Shown: positions 21,905 to 25,267 of the stretch, piece after piece | Numbering within the stretch: position 1 is the stretch's first letter | Layout: the number at the start of each line of letters is the position of its first letter | From: CAYTQK01 sp964439745 | GTDB lineage: Bacteria > Desulfobacterota > Desulfobacteria > Desulfobacterales > Desulfosudaceae | DNA length: 25,267 nt | Assembly (NCBI GenBank): GCA_964439745.1 | Contig: CAYTQK010000006.1 | Span: 1-25,267 of the forward strand | Direction of reading: 5' to 3' | The notes under the pieces: model-generated | The model's input: the letters and a program-made list of their open reading frames with translations, nothing else | What the model was told of the DNA's origin: nothing | Databases searched by the model: none | Position numbers and translations under genes: made by a program

Positions 21905-22438
21905 TTATTCAAAGTAACGGAAGGCCTGGTTCAGCTCCTCGATGGTAATCTTGTCGTTGTAAATACCCGAAGCCACCAGCCAGGGGGTTCCGGCCACCGG
22001 AATGACAAAGGTGATTTTCCGGAACAGCTCATCCTCGGGATGGCCGGGCTTTGGCCAGTAGTACTCCACCCAGCCGCCCTGGGGCCGGCTGCCCACCTCA
22101 CAGAATTCCTGGAAAAAGAATTTTCCGGTTTTCCTGCATTGGAGGTTTTCCAGGTCCTGGCCCACCAGGCTGGGCATCATGGGATGAGCGGCATTGGTCC
22201 AGTTGCCGCAATCGATCACCCAGACATAGGTGTCTTTGAAAACAAATTCACTGTCTTTGCCCTGGAAGGCGGCCAGGCCCTCCTGGCCCAGTTCCTGCAG
22301 TACATCATGAGCCTGGAGCACCTGGCGATAGACGTCTTCAGGGGTGGCTTTTGCTTGTTCGGCCAAACCCTGGCCGGTCAGCAGAACAGTGGTCAGCAGT
22401 ATTCCCAGCAAGGCGGCTGCGATTCGTCTGGTTGTCAT
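21905..22438 (-). CDS. Secreted single-Cache-domain protein
   Basis: The 177-residue protein has a cleavable-looking signal peptide (TTRRIAAALLGILLTTVLLTG, cleavage near residue 26) and then one soluble Cache_2-type domain. Diagnostic sequences are VFKDTYVWVIDCGN, HPMMPSLVGQDL, then GGWVEYYWPKPG and WLVASGIYND. It has no membrane anchor or signalling domain, so it is a periplasmic ligand-binding protein. The ribosome site AGGAGG is strong. It sits between the dCache receptor and the six-TM receptor that has no sensor domain, so it may present ligand to one of them. Three Cys residues in the domain could form a disulfide. The ligand is unknown. Confidence 0.88.
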   Translation of the reverse strand: MTTRRIAAALLGILLTTVLLTGQGLAEQAKATPEDVYRQVLQAHDVLQELGQEGLAAFQGKDSEFVFKDTYVWVIDCGNWTNAAHPMMPSLVGQDLENLQCRKTGKFFFQEFCEVGSRPQGGWVEYYWPKPGHPEDELFRKITFVIPVAGTPWLVASGIYNDKITIEELNQAFRYFE

Positions 22439-22470
22439 GATTTCCTCCTGTCGGTGCTTGTATTTTCTGT

Positions 22471-24198
22471 TTATTCCGTAACCGGCGGTAAGGACAGGGC
22501 GTTTGCCGATTTGTTCCCGGTGGTTCTTCGGTGGCCGGTTGGTGCCAGGCCGGCGGCCTTGTCTTGATCGGCCGGGGCGGCTACATCCGGCAGGGTAAAA
22601 AAGTCCATGAGCGTTTGCAGATGCCGGGCCTGGCCGGCCAGTTCCTCGGCGGTGGAAGCGACCTCCTCGGCCGAGGAGGCGTTTTGCTGCACTGCCTGGT
22701 CCAGCTGGGAAATGGCCTTGTTGATCTGGTCAGTGCCGGCGGTCTGCTCCCGGGAGGCGGCGCTGATCTCCTGGACCAGTTCGGCCGTCCGGCGGATGTC
22801 GGGTACCATCTTCTCCAGCATCCGGCCGGCTTTTTCGGCCACGTCCACGCTGGCCGCCGAGCGTTCGCCGATTTCCTTGGCGGCCTGGCCGCTGCTTTCG
22901 GCCAGTTTGCGAACCTCGGCGGCCACCACGGCAAAGCCCTTGCCGGCCTCGCCGGCCCGGGCCGCCTCGATGGCGGCATTCAAGGCCAGCAGGTTGGTCT
23001 GGCGGGCGATCTCTTCGACAATGGAAATCTTGTCGGCAATGTCTTTCATGGCCCGCACTGTTTCGGATACCTGGCGACCGCCTTCTTCCGTATCCTGAGC
23101 GGCCTGGCGGGCGATCTGGTCGGTCTGGACGGCATTGTCGGCGTTATGACTGATGTTGGAGTCCATTTCTTCCATGCTGGAAGAGATCTCCTCCAGGTGC
23201 GAGGCCTGCTCACTGGATCCCTGGGAAAGGGCTTCTGACGAGGCGCTCATTTCCTGACTGGCCGAAGCCACCTGGTCGGAAGTTTTCTGCACCTGCAGGA
23301 CGACCTTTTTCAGGCTGGCTTTCATGCGCATGACCGCTTGGATGATATCCTGAAATTCATCGTTCATGGCCACCTGGCGGGTTTCGGCGGACAGATCACC
23401 GGCGCCGATGGTATTGGCCGAATCGCTGACTGCGGTCAGCTTTAAATTGATGCTTTTGATAATGAGAAACGAAAGCACCGAGGCCAGGGCGATGCCGATG
23501 GCGGCGATGATCAATATTTTGATTGCCAGGGTCTGGCCGGTGATGCCCGGGGTGGTGGTATAGACCAGGAAATAGGAGAAAAGCAATAAAAAGGGGATAA
23601 TGGTAGCCAGAAAAAAGGCCGAGGCCATTTTTACCATGGTGTTCAGGCGGGGGATGGCGCCAAAATCAATCCGTTGCGGAAAGGCGCCGCTGTTGATGTA
23701 TTTCTGGATATGCAGCTCCATGGTAAAAAACCAGATGATGGTGCCCAGGCTGATGGCAATGAAGGCCAGAATAATCATGTTGACGCTCTGGATCCAGGAA
23801 ACCTGGCTGAACAGATACAGGGGGACAAAGACGATCAGCAAACCGGTGGTCCAGTTGAAGGTGCCGTTGAGGGCTTTTTTATAGGGAAGTAAAAGTAATT
23901 TTCTGAGCACACCGGCATATTCTTGTGCACTGATGCTTTTCCGGGCGCGGTGGGTGTCCAGGTGGCGTGCCACCGGTCCGAGCAGGAGGGTGTTGTGAAT
24001 GACGGTCGGAATCAAGGAAAAAAGGATACCAGCCGGCAGGCTGTACATCAGGATTCCCAGCTGGGCCTCTTGCAAGTCCAGGTTGGACCAGAGGTGAAAG
24101 GCGACCACCGGTACCAGGAACAGATAGGCGACGCCTTCATTCAGTTTCAGGGCATTGGCAACAAATCGATCCGTTGCTGTGTCATTAACCGTAGACAT
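22471..24198 (-). CDS. Six-TM methyl-accepting chemotaxis protein without periplasmic domain
   Basis: The 575-residue receptor has about six hydrophobic helices (about 21-37, 47-68, 113-131, 139-159, 189-212, 226-247) instead of the usual two. A HAMP region (about 248-300, NTIGAGDLSAET) and a standard signalling domain follow, with tip IARQTNLLALNAAIEAARAG. No periplasmic loop is long enough for a sensor domain. The protein ends NALSLPPVTE and lacks the aromatic pentapeptide found on its two sister receptors. The ATG at 24198 has CAGGA 9 nt upstream; the in-frame ATG at 24288 overlaps the previous gene. It may sense through the membrane part or through the adjacent secreted Cache protein. Confidence 0.9.
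   Translation of the reverse strand: MSTVNDTATDRFVANALKLNEGVAYLFLVPVVAFHLWSNLDLQEAQLGILMYSLPAGILFSLIPTVIHNTLLLGPVARHLDTHRARKSISAQEYAGVLRKLLLLPYKKALNGTFNWTTGLLIVFVPLYLFSQVSWIQSVNMIILAFIAISLGTIIWFFTMELHIQKYINSGAFPQRIDFGAIPRLNTMVKMASAFFLATIIPFLLLFSYFLVYTTTPGITGQTLAIKILIIAAIGIALASVLSFLIIKSINLKLTAVSDSANTIGAGDLSAETRQVAMNDEFQDIIQAVMRMKASLKKVVLQVQKTSDQVASASQEMSASSEALSQGSSEQASHLEEISSSMEEMDSNISHNADNAVQTDQIARQAAQDTEEGGRQVSETVRAMKDIADKISIVEEIARQTNLLALNAAIEAARAGEAGKGFAVVAAEVRKLAESSGQAAKEIGERSAASVDVAEKAGRMLEKMVPDIRRTAELVQEISAASREQTAGTDQINKAISQLDQAVQQNASSAEEVASTAEELAGQARHLQTLMDFFTLPDVAAPADQDKAAGLAPTGHRRTTGNKSANALSLPPVTE
22814..22895. repeat. 82-bp stretch identical to 24672-24753
   Basis: This part of the receptor signalling domain, coding for the region after the tip, is identical base for base to the same region of the next receptor. 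The dCache receptor is similar but diverged here. Recent duplication or gene conversion between the two receptor genes is the likely cause. Confidence 0.7.
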
Positions 24199-24244
24199 AC
24201 TCGTTATCCTGTTTTTGCTGGTTGCTGTTGCAGGTTTGCCCAGG

Positions 24245-25267
24245 TTAGTATCGTTCAAACCACTTATCCTCATCATCACCGGGGTCAAAGTCGGCGGTCA
24301 GAGAGCCGCCGTCCCGTCCTTCTTTTCCGGCTGACGCGGGCAGGGCAGGAGCCTTCTGCCGGGATAAGCGTTTCCCGGACCGGGCCGGGGCGGAGGAAGG
24401 CCGGAAATTTTCCTGCTGCTGTCGGTGCCCTGCGTCAGCACTTTCGCTAATTTTGAAAAAACTCATGCTGTTCTGCAGCTGCTGGGCCTGGCTGGCCAGC
24501 TCTTCGGCGGTGGAAGAGACCTCTTCGGCCGCGGAGGCGTTCTGCTGGACCACCTGGTCCAGCTGGGCAATGGCCCCGTTGATCTGATCGGCACCGGCGG
24601 TCTGCTCCTTGGAAGCGGCGCTGATTTCTTGGACCAGTTCGGCGGTCTTGTGAATGTCCGGCAGCATTTTTTCCAGCATCCGGCCGGCTTTTTCGGCCAC
24701 GTCCACGCTGGCCGCCGAGCGTTCGCCGATTTCCTTGGCGGCCTGGCCGCTGCGTTCGGCCAGTTTGCGGACTTCGGCGGCTACCACGGCAAATCCCTTG
24801 CCGGCCTCGCCGGCCCGGGCCGCCTCAATGGCGGCGTTCAAAGCCAGCAGGTTGGTCTGCCGGGCGATCTCTTCGATGATGGTGATCTTGTCGGCGATGT
24901 CTTTCATGGCCCGGACCGTGTCCTGGACCTGGCGGCCCCCCTCCTCGGCGTCGCCGGAGGCCTGGCGGGCGATCTTTTCGGTTTCAGCGGCATTGTCGGC
25001 GTTCTGGTTGATGTTGGAGCCCATCTGCTCCATGCTGGAGGTGATTTCCTCCAGGTTGGAGGCCTGCTCGGTGGACCCCTGGGACAGGGCCTCGGACGAA
25101 GAGCTCATCTCCTCGCTGCCCGAGGCGACGTTGTCGGCGGCGGCCTGGACCTGACCCACCACCCCCTTGAGCTTGTCGGTCATCATCTCCAGCTTGCCAT
25201 AGAGAAGGCCCAGTTCGTCGTTCCGCGATTGATAGCGATCTTTGGCGGTAAAGGATAAATGACCTTC
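24245..25267 (-). CDS. Methyl-accepting chemotaxis protein, N-terminus outside the window
   Basis: The last 340 residues are visible; the frame continues past the right edge. The first visible residues (EGHLSFTAKDRYQSRNDELG) belong to a HAMP domain, and an internal ATG at 25186 is not the true start. The signalling coiled coil has the tip IARQTNLLALNAAIEAARAGEAGKG-type sequence, almost identical to the next two receptors of the operon. The protein ends in WFERY, fitting the aromatic docking pentapeptide for CheR or CheB, after an acidic, Pro-rich tether. The sensor domain cannot be seen. It is the most upstream gene of the leftward che series in this window, 46 nt before the six-TM receptor. 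Confidence 0.95.
   Translation of the reverse strand, partial: EGHLSFTAKDRYQSRNDELGLLYGKLEMMTDKLKGVVGQVQAAADNVASGSEEMSSSSEALSQGSTEQASNLEEITSSMEQMGSNINQNADNAAETEKIARQASGDAEEGGRQVQDTVRAMKDIADKITIIEEIARQTNLLALNAAIEAARAGEAGKGFAVVAAEVRKLAERSGQAAKEIGERSAASVDVAEKAGRMLEKMLPDIHKTAELVQEISAASKEQTAGADQINGAIAQLDQVVQQNASAAEEVSSTAEELASQAQQLQNSMSFFKISESADAGHRQQQENFRPSSAPARSGKRLSRQKAPALPASAGKEGRDGGSLTADFDPGDDEDKWFERY
24672..24753. repeat. 82-bp stretch identical to 22814-22895
   Basis: This is the second copy of the exact repeat inside receptor signalling domains. Flanking bases differ at both ends (C versus T before it; T versus G after it), which sets the limits. Confidence 0.7.

Overview
The window looks like chromosomal DNA from a motile, GC-rich Gram-negative bacterium. 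A sulfate-reducer-type Desulfobacterota (Desulfobacterales-like) is my best guess. That rests on overall gene style: a gingipain-type secreted peptidase, a large che operon with CheD, several receptors with an aromatic C-terminal pentapeptide, and a radical SAM protein. No rRNA or other marker gene is present to prove it. No tRNA, rRNA, integrase or transposase was seen.

Region A (1-2457, minus) is the 5' part of a secreted peptidase C25 (gingipain-like) gene running off the left edge, with a near-consensus promoter.

Region B (2521-9781) is the most unusual part. A WYL-domain regulator (8152-9147, plus), followed by a dual-specificity-type phosphatase, is divergent from a leftward series. 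That series holds a 749-residue double-AAA+ ATPase, an LRV/HEAT-like repeat protein, a MraZ/AbrB-like protein outside any dcw cluster, a protein with two Lar-like zinc ribbons, an 82-residue unknown, a PHP-domain fragment and a 306-residue unknown. The 156-bp divergent region carries a sigma70-like promoter whose -10 overlaps a perfect 7-bp inverted repeat, a likely operator. I cannot match this set to a system I know. A WYL-controlled stress or defence cassette is a reasonable hypothesis, not a demonstrated one.

Region C (9779-12102) has an AT-rich, about 270-bp element of nested inverted repeats, a small unknown gene, a radical SAM gene and, 1.9 kb away, a short palindrome made of the element's two ends joined.

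Region D (12038-25267) is chemotaxis. One rightward receptor gene (three TM helices, no sensor domain) has its own promoter. Convergent to it is a long leftward operon: receptor (partial), six-TM receptor, secreted Cache protein, dCache receptor, CheW, CheR, response regulator, CheD, CheB, an odd cytoplasmic receptor-like protein, CheY and a PilZ protein. CheA is absent from the window. CheR, CheB and CheD form the adaptation module acting on the receptors, and CheW links receptors to the unseen CheA. The two single-domain regulators are the likely phosphoryl acceptors. The PilZ protein suggests c-di-GMP input, and the cytoplasmic protein carries a CheZ-like D-x3-Q motif that could be a phosphatase site.
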